Position numbers and translations under genes: made by a program. Below, in pieces: positions 1 to 12,620 of a stretch of DNA of 64,000 bases (its first letter is position 1; each line of letters starts with the position of its first letter). Below the pieces are notes generated by a model, which had not been told where the DNA came from, searched no databases, and worked only from the letters and a program-made list of their open reading frames with translations. The DNA comes from Panacagrimonas sp965216845. GTDB taxonomy: Bacteria > Pseudomonadota > Gammaproteobacteria > Nevskiales > Nevskiaceae. The stretch spans positions 682,001 to 746,000 of the forward strand of contig OZ244200.1 of the NCBI GenBank assembly GCA_965216845.1. The letters run 5' to 3'.

Positions 1-152
1 AGGACAAGCTGCTGGAAAACCTGTCCGCCGTCATGCGCGACATCCGCAAGCTCAAACCGACCAGCGCCAAGGGGCAGTACATCAAGAAACTCACGCTTTC
101 GACAACCATGGGCCCGGGCATTCGGGTCGATGTGGGCTCGCTGCCCGAATAA
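1..152 (+). CDS. rplA: 50S ribosomal protein L1, C-terminal end (partial)
   Basis: The window opens inside this gene. The frame starting at base 3 gives 49 residues and a TAA stop. The residues contain the ending typical of bacterial L1, with KLKPTSAKGQYIKK followed by a TMGPG(I)RVD stretch. L1 binds 23S rRNA at the L1 stalk and also represses its own operon. It is followed on the same strand by the L10 leader and rplJ, the standard L11-L1-L10-L7/L12 order. Only the last fifth of the protein is visible. Confidence 0.95.
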   Translation, partial: DKLLENLSAVMRDIRKLKPTSAKGQYIKKLTLSTTMGPGIRVDVGSLPE

Positions 153-189
153 CGCAGGACCGTGCCGCTTCGGCGGCGCGGAAAACAGA

Positions 190-330
190 CTTTGAAGAGT
201 GGCGAAAGCCCTCCGTCAAAGACCGTATGTGCCGGCGTCGCCAGGCGCGGCAATGGCTTAAAGCCCGCAAGGGTGCATACGCAGACGGTGTGACCCCAAC
301 GGGCCGCAAGGCCTTGCGGAAAGCACCAAA
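190..330 (+). ncRNA. Ribosomal protein L10 leader (autoregulatory mRNA element)
   Basis: The 255-base gap between rplA and rplJ contains a structured leader. A GGTG at 287-290 can pair with CACC at 324-327 and encloses a small hairpin, CCGCAA at 304-309 with TTGCGG at 314-319. The GGTGTGACC...GAAAGCACC arrangement matches the L10(L12)4-binding leader known upstream of rplJ in proteobacteria. Binding of the L10-L12 complex represses translation of rplJL. The exact limits are estimated. A covariance-model search would settle them. Confidence 0.75.
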
Positions 331-407
331 CAAGTTGGGCGGAACCGGGGATTGTCCCTGTAACCGTTCGTTTTCTCAACCAAGCAGCACTCCAGGAGCA
401 GTCTCCA

Positions 408-935
408 ATGGCACTCAGGCTCGAAGACAAGAAAGCCCTGGTTGCGGAGGTCAATGAAGTCGCTTCGCGCGCGTTTTCGGCGGTTGCCGCCGAATATCGC
501 GGCATGACGGCCGGCAATTTTGACGTTCTTCGCCAGCAGGCCCGTGACAACGGGATTTACCTGCATGTGATCAAGAACTCGCTGGCCAAACGCGCGGTGG
601 AAGGCACCGAATTTGAATGCCTGACCCCGGCGTTGACCGGACCGCTGGTTCTCGGATTTTCCATGGAAGATCCAGGCGCCGTCGGTCGGGTCATCAAGGA
701 CTTCGCCAAGGCAAACGACAAACTCAAAGTCACCGCGGTTGCGGTCGGCGGCACCCTTTACGGCGCTGCGGATCTGGATCGTCTGGCTTCACTGCCGACC
801 AAGGAGCAGGCCATCGCCATGCTCATGGGCACCATGCAGGCGCCCATCGGCAAGTTTGTCCGCACCCTGGCAGAACCTACTGCTCAATTCGTGCGCACGG
901 TGCAGGCCGTGGCCGATGCCAAGCAAGCCGCCTGA
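408..935 (+). CDS. rplJ: 50S ribosomal protein L10
   Basis: This 175-residue protein starts with the usual MALRLEDKKALV and has the L10 pattern: an N-terminal rRNA-binding domain with YRGMTAG and the HVIKNSLAKRAV helix, then a C-terminal helix ending in AVADAKQAA that anchors the L7/L12 dimers. It builds the base of the ribosomal GTPase stalk. The length is close to the E. coli protein (165). A purine-rich AGGAGC lies about ten bases before the ATG. The gene sits between the L10 leader and rplL, so it should be feedback-controlled by the L10-L12 complex. Confidence 0.97.
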   Translation: MALRLEDKKALVAEVNEVASRAFSAVAAEYRGMTAGNFDVLRQQARDNGIYLHVIKNSLAKRAVEGTEFECLTPALTGPLVLGFSMEDPGAVGRVIKDFAKANDKLKVTAVAVGGTLYGAADLDRLASLPTKEQAIAMLMGTMQAPIGKFVRTLAEPTAQFVRTVQAVADAKQAA

Positions 936-1001
936 GGCGGCGTGGTTCGACCCCCGTTCACGCTTTCGCATTTCACTTTTCAAAAATTTTAGGAGTTACC
1001 C

Positions 1002-1382
1002 ATGTCACTCAGCAACGAAGAAATTCTTGACGCCATCGCCGCCAAGTCGGTGATGGACATCGTCGAACTGGTCAAGATGATGGAAGACAAGTTCGGCGTT
1101 TCCGCCGCCGCCCCGGTGGCGGTTGCCGCCGGCCCGGCCGCCGGTGGTGGTGAAGCCGCCGCCGAGGAGCAAACCGAGTTCAACGTCGTTCTGACCTCGT
1201 TTGGCGACAAGAAGATCGAAGTCATCAAGGTGGTGCGCGGCATCACCGGCCTGGGCCTGAAGGAAGCCAAGGAACTGGTGGAAGGCGCGCCCAAGGATCT
1301 CAAGGAAGGTGTTTCCAAGGAAGAGGCCGAAGATATCAAGGCCAAACTGGAAGCCGCCGGCGCCAAAGTGGAACTCAAGTAA
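1002..1382 (+). CDS. rplL: 50S ribosomal protein L7/L12
   Basis: The 126-residue product shows the three parts of L7/L12: an N-terminal dimerisation domain (residues 1 to about 35), an Ala/Gly/Pro hinge (about 38-58, AAAPVAVAAGPAAGGGEAAA) and a C-terminal factor-binding domain with the conserved IKVVRGITGLGLKEAKELVE segment. It recruits elongation factors to the ribosome in four or more copies. AGGAG lies just upstream of the ATG. It is 66 bases after rplJ and is followed by two strong hairpins before rpoB, where transcription is probably tuned. Confidence 0.98.
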   Translation: MSLSNEEILDAIAAKSVMDIVELVKMMEDKFGVSAAAPVAVAAGPAAGGGEAAAEEQTEFNVVLTSFGDKKIEVIKVVRGITGLGLKEAKELVEGAPKDLKEGVSKEEAEDIKAKLEAAGAKVELK

Positions 1383-1416
1383 TTCCTGCTTTTTCGCGCA
1401 ATGTTGCAACAGGCCA

Positions 1417-1440
1417 GACCGGGGGCATGCGCCCCCGGTC
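1417..1440 (+). terminator. First hairpin of the rplL-rpoB spacer (attenuator candidate)
   Basis: A perfect 10-bp stem (1417-1426 with 1431-1440) closes an ATGC loop 35 bases after the rplL stop. No U-run follows, so it is not a classical full terminator. In E. coli the rplL-rpoB gap holds a partial attenuator and an RNase III site, and this position fits that role. Function is inferred from position. Confidence 0.5.
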
Positions 1441-1451
1441 GCGCCCTTTGA

Positions 1452-1491
1452 CGAACCCAAACCTCTGGCCGACGCCAGAGGTTTGGGTTTG
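1452..1491 (+). terminator. Second hairpin of the rplL-rpoB spacer
   Basis: A perfect 16-bp inverted repeat (1454-1469 with 1474-1489) has only a four-base CGAC loop, with one further wobble and one Watson-Crick pair outside. It is too stable to be chance and has no U-tract. It may be a processing site or an attenuator that lowers rpoBC expression relative to the ribosomal proteins. Confidence 0.6.
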
Positions 1492-1538
1492 CCCGTGCCT
1501 GTGGCACGGACACCGGATTCACGAGACGGAAGCCACGC

Positions 1539-4500
1539 ATGTCCTATTCGTTCACTGAAAAGAAACGTATCCGCAAAGATTTCAGCAAGCTGCTGGAAAC
1601 GCGCGAAGTGCCGTTTTTGCTCGCCACGCAGCTCGACTCCTATCATCAGTTTCTGCAAGCTGACAAGACGCCCTCCAAACGGCGCGAGATTGGCCTGCAT
1701 GCCGCATTCAAGACCGTGTTTCCCATGGTCTCCTACAACGGTGCGGCGGCACTGGAGTACGTCAAGTACCGTCTGGACGAGCCGGTGTTCGAGGAAACCG
1801 AGTGCCGGGTGCGCGGACTGACCTATGCCGCGCCGCTGAAAGTCACCGTGCGGCTGGTGATTTTCGACCGCGAGTCCAAAGAGAAGAAGGTCAAGGACGT
1901 GCGCGAGCAAGAGGTCTATCTGGGCGAAATGCCCTTGATGACCGATCACGGCACCTTCGTGATCAACGGCACCGAGCGGGTGGTGGTCTCCCAGTTGCAC
2001 CGCTCGCCGGGGGTGTTCTTTGATCACGACAAGGGCAAGACCCACAGCTCCGGCAAGCTGCTGTACAGCGCGCGCATCATTCCTTATCGCGGCTCCTGGC
2101 TGGACTTCGAGTTCGATGCCAAGGACAACCTGTTCGTGCGGATCGACCGTCGCCGCAAGCTGCCGGCGACCATCCTGCTGCGCGCGCTGGGCTACGACAA
2201 CCAGCAGATGCTGGAGATGTTCCACGAAACCAACAGCTTCCAGCTGGAAGAAGAAGGCGCCTTGTGGGCGTTCGTGCCGGATCGGCTGCGTGGTGAAAAG
2301 GCGCAGTTCGACATCTACATTGGCGACGATTTGCTGGTGGAATCGGGTCGCCCGGTGACCGCGCGTCACATCAAGCTGATGCGCGAGGCCGGCATCGAGC
2401 ATCTGGCGGTGCCCGACAATTATCTGGAAGGCCGCATCCTGGCGCGCGATCTGATCGACGGCGAGACCGGCGAAGTGCTGGCCGCCGCCAACTCGGAAAT
2501 CACCCCCGAGGATCTGCCCAAGTGGCGCGCTCAGGGCGTTACCGAGCTGCCGACCCTGTACGTCAACGATGTCGACAAGGGCCCCTACGTTTCCACCACC
2601 CTGAACATCGATCCGACGCGCACGCGCCTGGAAGCGCTGGTGGAAATCTATCGCATGATGCGTCCGGGCGAGCCGCCCACCAAGGACGCCGCCGAGGCGC
2701 TGTTCGGCGGCCTGTTCTTCTCCGCCGAGAAGTACGACCTGTCCGCTGTCGGTCGCATGAAGTTCAACCGTCGCCTGCGCCGTGAGGACATCACCGGCTC
2801 CGGCGTGCTGGACAACGACGACATCATCGCGGTCATGCAGCAGATCGTCGCCATCCGCAACGGCGAAGACCAGACCGACGATATCGATCACCTGGGCAAC
2901 CGCCGCATTCGCGCCGTGGGCGAGATGACCGAGAACGTGTTCCGCACCGGCCTGGTACGCGTCGAGCGCGCGGTGCGTGAGCGCCTGGCGCTGGCCGAAG
3001 CCGACAACCTCACGCCGCAGGACCTGATCAACGCCAAGCCGGTGGGCGCGGCGATCAAGGAATTCTTCGGGTCCAGTCAGCTGTCGCAGTTCATGGACCA
3101 GAACAATCCGCTGTCCGAAGTCACCCACAAGCGCCGCATTTCGGCGCTGGGTCCGGGCGGCCTGACCCGCGAACGCGCCGGCTTCGAGGTGCGCGACGTG
3201 CATCCGACCCACTACGGTCGCGTGTGTCCGATTGAAACCCCGGAAGGCCCGAACATCGGCCTGATCAACTCGCTGGCCTGCTATGCGCGCACCAACGAGT
3301 ACGGCTTTCTGGAAACGCCCTACCGCAAGGTGGTCGATGGCCGGGTGACGGATGACATCGAATATCTGTCGGCGATTGAGGAAGGCCGTTACGTCATCGC
3401 CCAGGCCAACTCGGAGCTGGACGCCGGCAACCGTTTCACCAGCGACCTGGTGTCGGTGCGTTTCCAGAACGAATTCACCATGCTCACCCCCGAGCGGGTG
3501 GAATACATGGACGTGTCGCCGCGTCAGATCGTGTCAGTGGCGGCGGCGTTGATCCCCTTCCTGGAGCACGACGACGCCAACCGTGCGCTGATGGGTTCCA
3601 ACATGCAACGTCAGGCGGTGCCGACGCTGCGCACCGAAAAGCCGCTGGTGGGCACCGGCATCGAACGCAAGGTGGCGATCGACTCCGGCAACGCCATCGT
3701 CGCCCGTCGCGGCGGCGTGGTGGACAAGTGCGACGCCTCGCGCATCGTCATCCGCGTCAATGATGACGAGGCCGCCACCGGCGAAGCCGGTGTGGACATC
3801 TACAACCTGGTCAAGTACACGCGTTCCAACCAGAACACCTGCATGAACCAGAAGCCCATCGTCAAGCCGGGGGATCGCATCGCCCGCGGTGACGTGGTGG
3901 CCGATGGTCCGTCCACCGACCTGGGCGAGCTGGCGCTGGGGCAGAACATGCTGGTCGCGTTCATGCCCTGGAACGGCTACAACTTCGAGGATTCCATCCT
4001 CATCTCCGAGCGCGTGGTGGAGCAGGACCGTTTCACCACCGTGCACATCGAAGAGCTGACCTGCGTGGCGCGCGAGACCAAGCTCGGCTCCGAAGAAGTC
4101 AGCGCCGACATTCCCAACGTCAACGAGGCGGCGCTGCGCAAGCTGGATGAATCCGGCATCGTCTTCATCGGCGCCGAGGTCAGCGCCGGTGACCTGCTGG
4201 TGGGCAAGGTCACGCCCAAGGGTGAAACCCAGCTGACGCCGGAAGAAAAGCTGCTGCGCGCCATCTTTGGTGAAAAGGCCTCGGATGTGAAGGACACCAG
4301 CCTGCGCGTGCCGGCGGGCATGGACGGCACCGTCATCGACGTGCGCGTGTTCACCCGTGAAGGGGTGAAGAAAGACAAGCGCGCGCTGTCCATTGAAGAC
4401 AGCGAGCTGGCGCAGGTGCGCAAGGACTTGAACGATCAGCAGCGCATTTTCGAAGACGACATCTACTCGCGTCTGGAACGATTGCTGGTGGGGCAGAAGG

Positions 4501-5615
4501 CCGACGGGGGGCCCAGCCGTCTGCGCAAGGGCGCGGAAGTGGAAGCCGCCTATCTGCAGGAGCTGGATCGCGACAAGTGGTTCGAGATTCGCCTGCAGGA
4601 CGAGGACGCGCAAAAGCAGCTGGAGGCCGCCGCCAAGCAGCTCAAGGATCAGCGCGCCTACTTCGACGCCCGCTTCGAGAACAAGAAGCGCAAGATCACC
4701 GCCGGTGATGAGCTGTCGCCGGGCGTGCTGAAGATGGTCAAGGTGTATCTGGCGGTCAAGCGCCGCATCCAGTCGGGCGACAAGATGGCCGGCCGTCACG
4801 GCAACAAGGGCGTGATTTCACAAATCGTGCCGGTGGAAGACATGCCGCACATGGAAGACGGCACGCCGGTGGATATCGTGCTCAACCCGCTGGGCGTGCC
4901 CTCGCGCATGAACATCGGCCAGTTGCTGGAAGTTCACCTTGGGTGGGCGGCCAAGGGCATCGGCAGCAAGATCGACGAGATGCTCGCCCAACAACAGGCC
5001 GTGGCCGGACTGCGTGCGTTTCTTTCCAAGGTGTACGCCACCCGTGGCGCGCACAAGGTGGACCTGGATGAACTGTCCGACGAAGAGGTCATCAACCTGG
5101 CGCGCAATCTGCGCGAAGGGCTGCCGGTGGCAACGCCGGTGTTCGACGGTGCTTCCGAAGAAGAAATCAAGGCGCTGCTGGATCTGGCCGGTCTGCCGCG
5201 AACCGGCCAGGCCGAGTTGATCGACGGCCGTACCGGCGACCCCTTCTCGCGCAAGGTCACGGTGGGCTACATGTACATGCTCAAGCTCAACCATCTGGTG
5301 GACGACAAGATGCACGCGCGTTCCACCGGCCCCTACTCGCTGGTGACACAGCAGCCCCTGGGCGGCAAGGCGCAGTTCGGCGGTCAGCGTTTCGGCGAGA
5401 TGGAAGTCTGGGCGCTGGAAGCCTACGGCGCGGCTTATACGCTGCAGGAAATGCTGACGGTGAAGTCGGACGACACCAACGGCCGGACCCGCATGTACAA
5501 GTCCATTGTCGACGGCGATCACCGCATGTCGGCCGGTATGCCGGAATCCTTCAACGTGTTGGTCAAGGAAATCCGCTCCATCGGTCTCAACGTGGAACTG
5601 GAGCAAAATCCATAA
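1539..5615 (+). CDS. rpoB: DNA-directed RNA polymerase subunit beta
   Basis: The 1358-residue protein is collinear with bacterial RpoB. It has the start MSYSFTEKKRIRKDFSKL, the rifampicin-pocket region with SQLSQFMDQNNPLSEVTHKRR and LGPGGLTRERAGFEVRDVHPTHYGR, the HGNKGVIS motif, and the C-terminal clamp segment ending NVELEQNP. It forms the catalytic core with RpoC. The rifampicin-pocket residues look wild type. It lies 156 bases after rplL, beyond two hairpins, and 98 bases before rpoC, so it belongs to the same long operon. Confidence 0.99.
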   Translation: MSYSFTEKKRIRKDFSKLLETREVPFLLATQLDSYHQFLQADKTPSKRREIGLHAAFKTVFPMVSYNGAAALEYVKYRLDEPVFEETECRVRGLTYAAPLKVTVRLVIFDRESKEKKVKDVREQEVYLGEMPLMTDHGTFVINGTERVVVSQLHRSPGVFFDHDKGKTHSSGKLLYSARIIPYRGSWLDFEFDAKDNLFVRIDRRRKLPATILLRALGYDNQQMLEMFHETNSFQLEEEGALWAFVPDRLRGEKAQFDIYIGDDLLVESGRPVTARHIKLMREAGIEHLAVPDNYLEGRILARDLIDGETGEVLAAANSEITPEDLPKWRAQGVTELPTLYVNDVDKGPYVSTTLNIDPTRTRLEALVEIYRMMRPGEPPTKDAAEALFGGLFFSAEKYDLSAVGRMKFNRRLRREDITGSGVLDNDDIIAVMQQIVAIRNGEDQTDDIDHLGNRRIRAVGEMTENVFRTGLVRVERAVRERLALAEADNLTPQDLINAKPVGAAIKEFFGSSQLSQFMDQNNPLSEVTHKRRISALGPGGLTRERAGFEVRDVHPTHYGRVCPIETPEGPNIGLINSLACYARTNEYGFLETPYRKVVDGRVTDDIEYLSAIEEGRYVIAQANSELDAGNRFTSDLVSVRFQNEFTMLTPERVEYMDVSPRQIVSVAAALIPFLEHDDANRALMGSNMQRQAVPTLRTEKPLVGTGIERKVAIDSGNAIVARRGGVVDKCDASRIVIRVNDDEAATGEAGVDIYNLVKYTRSNQNTCMNQKPIVKPGDRIARGDVVADGPSTDLGELALGQNMLVAFMPWNGYNFEDSILISERVVEQDRFTTVHIEELTCVARETKLGSEEVSADIPNVNEAALRKLDESGIVFIGAEVSAGDLLVGKVTPKGETQLTPEEKLLRAIFGEKASDVKDTSLRVPAGMDGTVIDVRVFTREGVKKDKRALSIEDSELAQVRKDLNDQQRIFEDDIYSRLERLLVGQKADGGPSRLRKGAEVEAAYLQELDRDKWFEIRLQDEDAQKQLEAAAKQLKDQRAYFDARFENKKRKITAGDELSPGVLKMVKVYLAVKRRIQSGDKMAGRHGNKGVISQIVPVEDMPHMEDGTPVDIVLNPLGVPSRMNIGQLLEVHLGWAAKGIGSKIDEMLAQQQAVAGLRAFLSKVYATRGAHKVDLDELSDEEVINLARNLREGLPVATPVFDGASEEEIKALLDLAGLPRTGQAELIDGRTGDPFSRKVTVGYMYMLKLNHLVDDKMHARSTGPYSLVTQQPLGGKAQFGGQRFGEMEVWALEAYGAAYTLQEMLTVKSDDTNGRTRMYKSIVDGDHRMSAGMPESFNVLVKEIRSIGLNVELEQNP

Positions 5616-5700
5616 ATCAGTTTGCAGTCGCTGGTTTCCAGTTTCCCGAAAAAACTGCGAAGCCGGTATAGGAAACGATTCTGGAAGCTGGAAACTGATT
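5615..5700 (+). repeat. Long inverted repeat in the rpoB-rpoC spacer
   Basis: Bases 5615-5627 and 5688-5700 form an inverted repeat with 12 of 13 positions paired. They enclose a shorter CTGG-TTT-CCAG hairpin (5631-5641) and related GGAAAC/GTTTCC words. The rpoB-rpoC RNA can therefore fold into an 86-base stem-loop that ends just before the rpoC ribosome-binding site. Related words (CAGTTTCC, GGTTTCCAG) recur at 48239-48255, which suggests a degenerate dispersed element. Confidence 0.5.
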
Positions 5701-5713
5701 AACGAGGTTCAAG

Positions 5714-9931
<4,218 letters not shown>

Positions 9932-9952
9932 GCGCCAGGGGTTGATCATCCG

Positions 9953-9982
9953 GCGCCCACCGTGATGGTGGGCGCTTTTTTT
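9953..9982 (+). terminator. Intrinsic terminator of the rpoBC operon
   Basis: A nine-base-pair GC-rich stem (9953-9961 with 9967-9975) with a GTGAT loop is followed directly by seven T residues (9976-9982). This is a textbook rho-independent terminator 21 bases after the rpoC stop. It separates the operon from the convergent ppx gene. Confidence 0.93.
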
Positions 9983-10204
9983 GTGGGCGTCGTGCCATCG
10001 AGGCCGTGGCTTCCGGTATTCCGGCGCAGCGCACGCGGATCATGCGTCGGCGGTACGCGCATTTGCTGGTGGCGGCGGCGACCGAACGCCCATGGGCTTG
10101 CAGTAGCGTGTCGCCAGCGCCGTGGCAACACCACGCGCTTGCCCCTGTCTGCGGATCACACCATCACGGCGTCATCACGGCCGACCGTGGCGGCTGATTT
10201 GCAG

Positions 10205-11761
10205 CTAGCTGAACCTCAAATTGATCTGCAGCGCCTGCTTCAGGTAAGCCGCTTCCTGTTGCAGGTCGGCCTGCGTCAGCGGGTGACGCGCCAGCCAGCC
10301 TTTGGAGAAGCGCAAGGTGATGCGGCGGTGTTCCACGCTGATCTTGAGGGCGGGGTTGAGCTTTGGGGCACGTGAGCGGTGCACCAGGTAGGCGATACGG
10401 AACAGGATGGCGAGTCGTTTGACGGGCTCGACCCAGGCGGTCGGCAGGTCATCCAGGGCGCCGCTGCTGAACTTGCCACGATGCAGTCGCACCAGAGCGG
10501 CGAGCAGGCGTTGGTCGGTTTGCGAAAAGCCTTGCAGGTCGGCGTGGCGCAGCATGTATTGGCCGTGTTTGTGATACGCCGAGTGGGCGATCACCAGGCC
10601 GATTTCGTGGGTTTTGGCGGCCCAGCCCAGCAGTGCGGTGGCGTAACGCGGCTCCAGGTTCCATGCGGACTGCACTTGTTTGAGCAGCTTGAGCGCGGTC
10701 GCACGCACGGCCTGGGCGTGCGGCAAGTCCACGCCATAGCGCTCGGCCATCGCCTGGATCGATGGATCACGCACATCGTGGTCGCTGAGGCGACCGAGCA
10801 GGTCATAAACCAGGCCTTCACGCAGGGCGCGGTCGGAGGTTTCCATCCGCTCCAGCGAGAGCGAATCAAACACGCCGGCCAACACCGCCAGTCCGCCGGC
10901 AAATACGGGCCGTCGATCCTCACGCAGGGCGGGGAAGTCGATCTTCTCCACCCGGCCACGCGCAATCACCAACTCAATGGTTTTCTCCAGGCCGTCGCGT
11001 GTGATTTCGCGATCCGCCCAGCCTTGTTCGCGCATCACGCGCCATACGCCGCGCACGGTGCCACTGGCGCCGATGACCTTGTCCCAGCCGGTCTTGCGAT
11101 AGCCTCGTTCGAGAAACTCCAGATCCACGCGCGCCGCCAGCCGCGCCGCCTTGAACCGCGCGCGACTGATCTGGCCGTCATCAAAATGCGCCGCCTGATG
11201 CAGCACGCAGCCCAGGCCGACCGATTCCATGATGCGCGGCTCGGTGCCGCGGCCGATGATTAGCTCGGTGCTGCCGCCGCCGATGTCCACCACCAGGCGT
11301 CGCGGGTCGTCGCGCCCCATGCCGTGGGTGACGCCACCGTAGACCAGTCGCGCTTCTTCCAGTCCGGAGATGATCTCGATGGCATGCCCCAGGGCGATTT
11401 CGGCGGCGGCGTGAAAGTCGGCGCCGCGCTTCATCTTGCGCATGGTGTTGGTGCCCACCGCACGCACCCGATCCGGCGGAATATTGCGGACGCGCTCGCC
11501 AAACCGCATCAGACACGCCAGCGCGCGCGACTGCGCATCGGCGCGCAATCGGCGGTCGGCGTCCAGCCCGCTGGCCAGTCGCACCGGCTCTCGAATGCGG
11601 TCGATGATTTTCAGTTCATTGCCGCTGGCGCGCGCAACCAGCATGTGAAAGCTGTTCGAACCCAGATCCACCGCCGCCACGTCGCCCTCGATGGGCGCGG
11701 TTTCCGAAGGCAGGCGCAGCACGCTCGAACCCAGGCCGTTGGTCAGGAAATTCTTTGGCAT
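10205..11761 (-). CDS. ppx: Exopolyphosphatase / Ppx-GppA family phosphatase
   Basis: The 518-residue protein carries the ASKHA-fold phosphate-1 motif VDLGSNSFHM at about residues 32-41 and the phosphate-2 motif VVDIGGGSTELI near residue 165. A C-terminal HD-like helical domain follows (about residues 325-515, with KTHEIGLVIAHSAYHKHGQYML). This two-domain layout and length match bacterial exopolyphosphatase, which removes terminal phosphates from polyphosphate, or the related guanosine pentaphosphatase GppA. Sequence alone does not separate the two. It is convergent with rpoC. A PPK2-type polyphosphate kinase is encoded at 41280. Confidence 0.92.
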   Translation of the reverse strand: MPKNFLTNGLGSSVLRLPSETAPIEGDVAAVDLGSNSFHMLVARASGNELKIIDRIREPVRLASGLDADRRLRADAQSRALACLMRFGERVRNIPPDRVRAVGTNTMRKMKRGADFHAAAEIALGHAIEIISGLEEARLVYGGVTHGMGRDDPRRLVVDIGGGSTELIIGRGTEPRIMESVGLGCVLHQAAHFDDGQISRARFKAARLAARVDLEFLERGYRKTGWDKVIGASGTVRGVWRVMREQGWADREITRDGLEKTIELVIARGRVEKIDFPALREDRRPVFAGGLAVLAGVFDSLSLERMETSDRALREGLVYDLLGRLSDHDVRDPSIQAMAERYGVDLPHAQAVRATALKLLKQVQSAWNLEPRYATALLGWAAKTHEIGLVIAHSAYHKHGQYMLRHADLQGFSQTDQRLLAALVRLHRGKFSSGALDDLPTAWVEPVKRLAILFRIAYLVHRSRAPKLNPALKISVEHRRITLRFSKGWLARHPLTQADLQQEAAYLKQALQINLRFS

Positions 11762-11852
11762 CAGTGGCTTGGCTTTATGATGTGGGCTGAGTTCAGCGCC
11801 CTAGAATAGCCCAGACTCAGCCGCAAGGGCAGCGCTGAAGTGGATCGTGATG

Positions 11853-11871
11853 ATTGACCAAAACCGTCAAT
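11853..11871. promoter_or_regulatory. Palindromic operator candidate upstream of the cytochrome pair
   Basis: ATTGAC at 11853-11858 and GTCAAT at 11866-11871 form a perfect 6-bp inverted repeat with a seven-base spacer. It lies between the divergent ppx and cytochrome c genes, about 70 bases before the latter. The spacing does not match the FNR consensus (four-base spacer). The regulator is unknown. Confidence 0.3.
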
Positions 11872-11941
11872 TCCACGAACATATCGGACTCTGTGCTAGC
11901 GCTGAAGCAAGCCGATAACGAAGATTTTCAGGGAGCTGGAT

Positions 11942-12262
11942 GTGAAGAATGTTGTGCGCTGGGGCCTGTTGGGTCTTACCGCTTTGAGCCTGCCTGCCTG
12001 GGCCGGCCCAGACGTGAACGCCGGAATGGAAAAGGCGAATACCTGCATGGGGTGCCACGGCATCCCCGGCTATAACAATGTTTACCCGACCTATCGCGTG
12101 CCCAAGATCGGCGGTCAGTCGCCGGCCTTTCTGGAGGCGGCCCTGAAGGCCTATCGCAGCGGTGAACGGCCGCACCCGACGATGAAGGCGCAAGCCGCCG
12201 GCATGAGCGATCAGGACATCGCCGACATCGCGGCCTACCTCGCCACCGCGCCAGCCAAGTAA
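11942..12262 (+). CDS. Small periplasmic c-type cytochrome (class I)
   Basis: The 106-residue precursor has a signal peptide (residues 1 to about 21, ending PAWA) and one haem c site, CMGCH at 35-39. The C-terminal MSDQDIADIAAYLAT helix is the usual end of cytochrome c553/c4-like domains, and a Met in HPTMKAQAAGM is the likely distal ligand. It probably carries electrons in the periplasm. The start is GTG, chosen because it begins the signal peptide and is preceded by GGGAGC. The stop is 11 bases before a second, similar cytochrome, so the two are probably co-transcribed. Confidence 0.88.
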   Translation: MKNVVRWGLLGLTALSLPAWAGPDVNAGMEKANTCMGCHGIPGYNNVYPTYRVPKIGGQSPAFLEAALKAYRSGERPHPTMKAQAAGMSDQDIADIAAYLATAPAK

Positions 12263-12273
12263 GGAAAATAAGC

Positions 12274-12606
12274 ATGCGTATTCTGATTGCAGGTTTTCTG
12301 ATGGCTTCGGCCGGTCTGGTGATGGCGGGCGACGAAATGCCCGAAAAAGCGGCGCAGTGCGCGGCCTGTCACGGTGAGGCGGGCGCCAAGCCGATTCTTC
12401 CCGAGTATCCGGTTCTGGCCGGCCAGTACGCCAATTATCTGGAACACGCCATGCGCGAGTATCGCGATGGCAAGCGCAGCAATGCGGTCATGTCGGGCCA
12501 GGCCGCCGGCCTCAGCGACGCCGAGATCGCAGATTTGGCGGCTTACTTCCAGGCGCAGGAAAGCCCGCTGTACACGCCGGGCTTGCCGGCGGGCGCGGCC
12601 GAGTGA
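12274..12606 (+). CDS. Small periplasmic c-type cytochrome (second of pair)
   Basis: This is a 110-residue precursor with a short signal peptide ending VMA (residues 1 to about 18) and a haem c site CAACH at 29-33. The SGQAAGLSDAEIADLAAYFQAQ segment matches the end of cytochrome c553-type domains. It starts 11 bases after the first cytochrome, has the same fold and probably arose by duplication. In other gammaproteobacteria such paired single-haem domains occur fused as dihaem cytochrome c4; here they are separate genes. The electron donors and acceptors cannot be inferred from the neighbours. Confidence 0.87.
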   Translation: MRILIAGFLMASAGLVMAGDEMPEKAAQCAACHGEAGAKPILPEYPVLAGQYANYLEHAMREYRDGKRSNAVMSGQAAGLSDAEIADLAAYFQAQESPLYTPGLPAGAAE

Positions 12607-12620
12607 TTTTCGCGTGCCGG

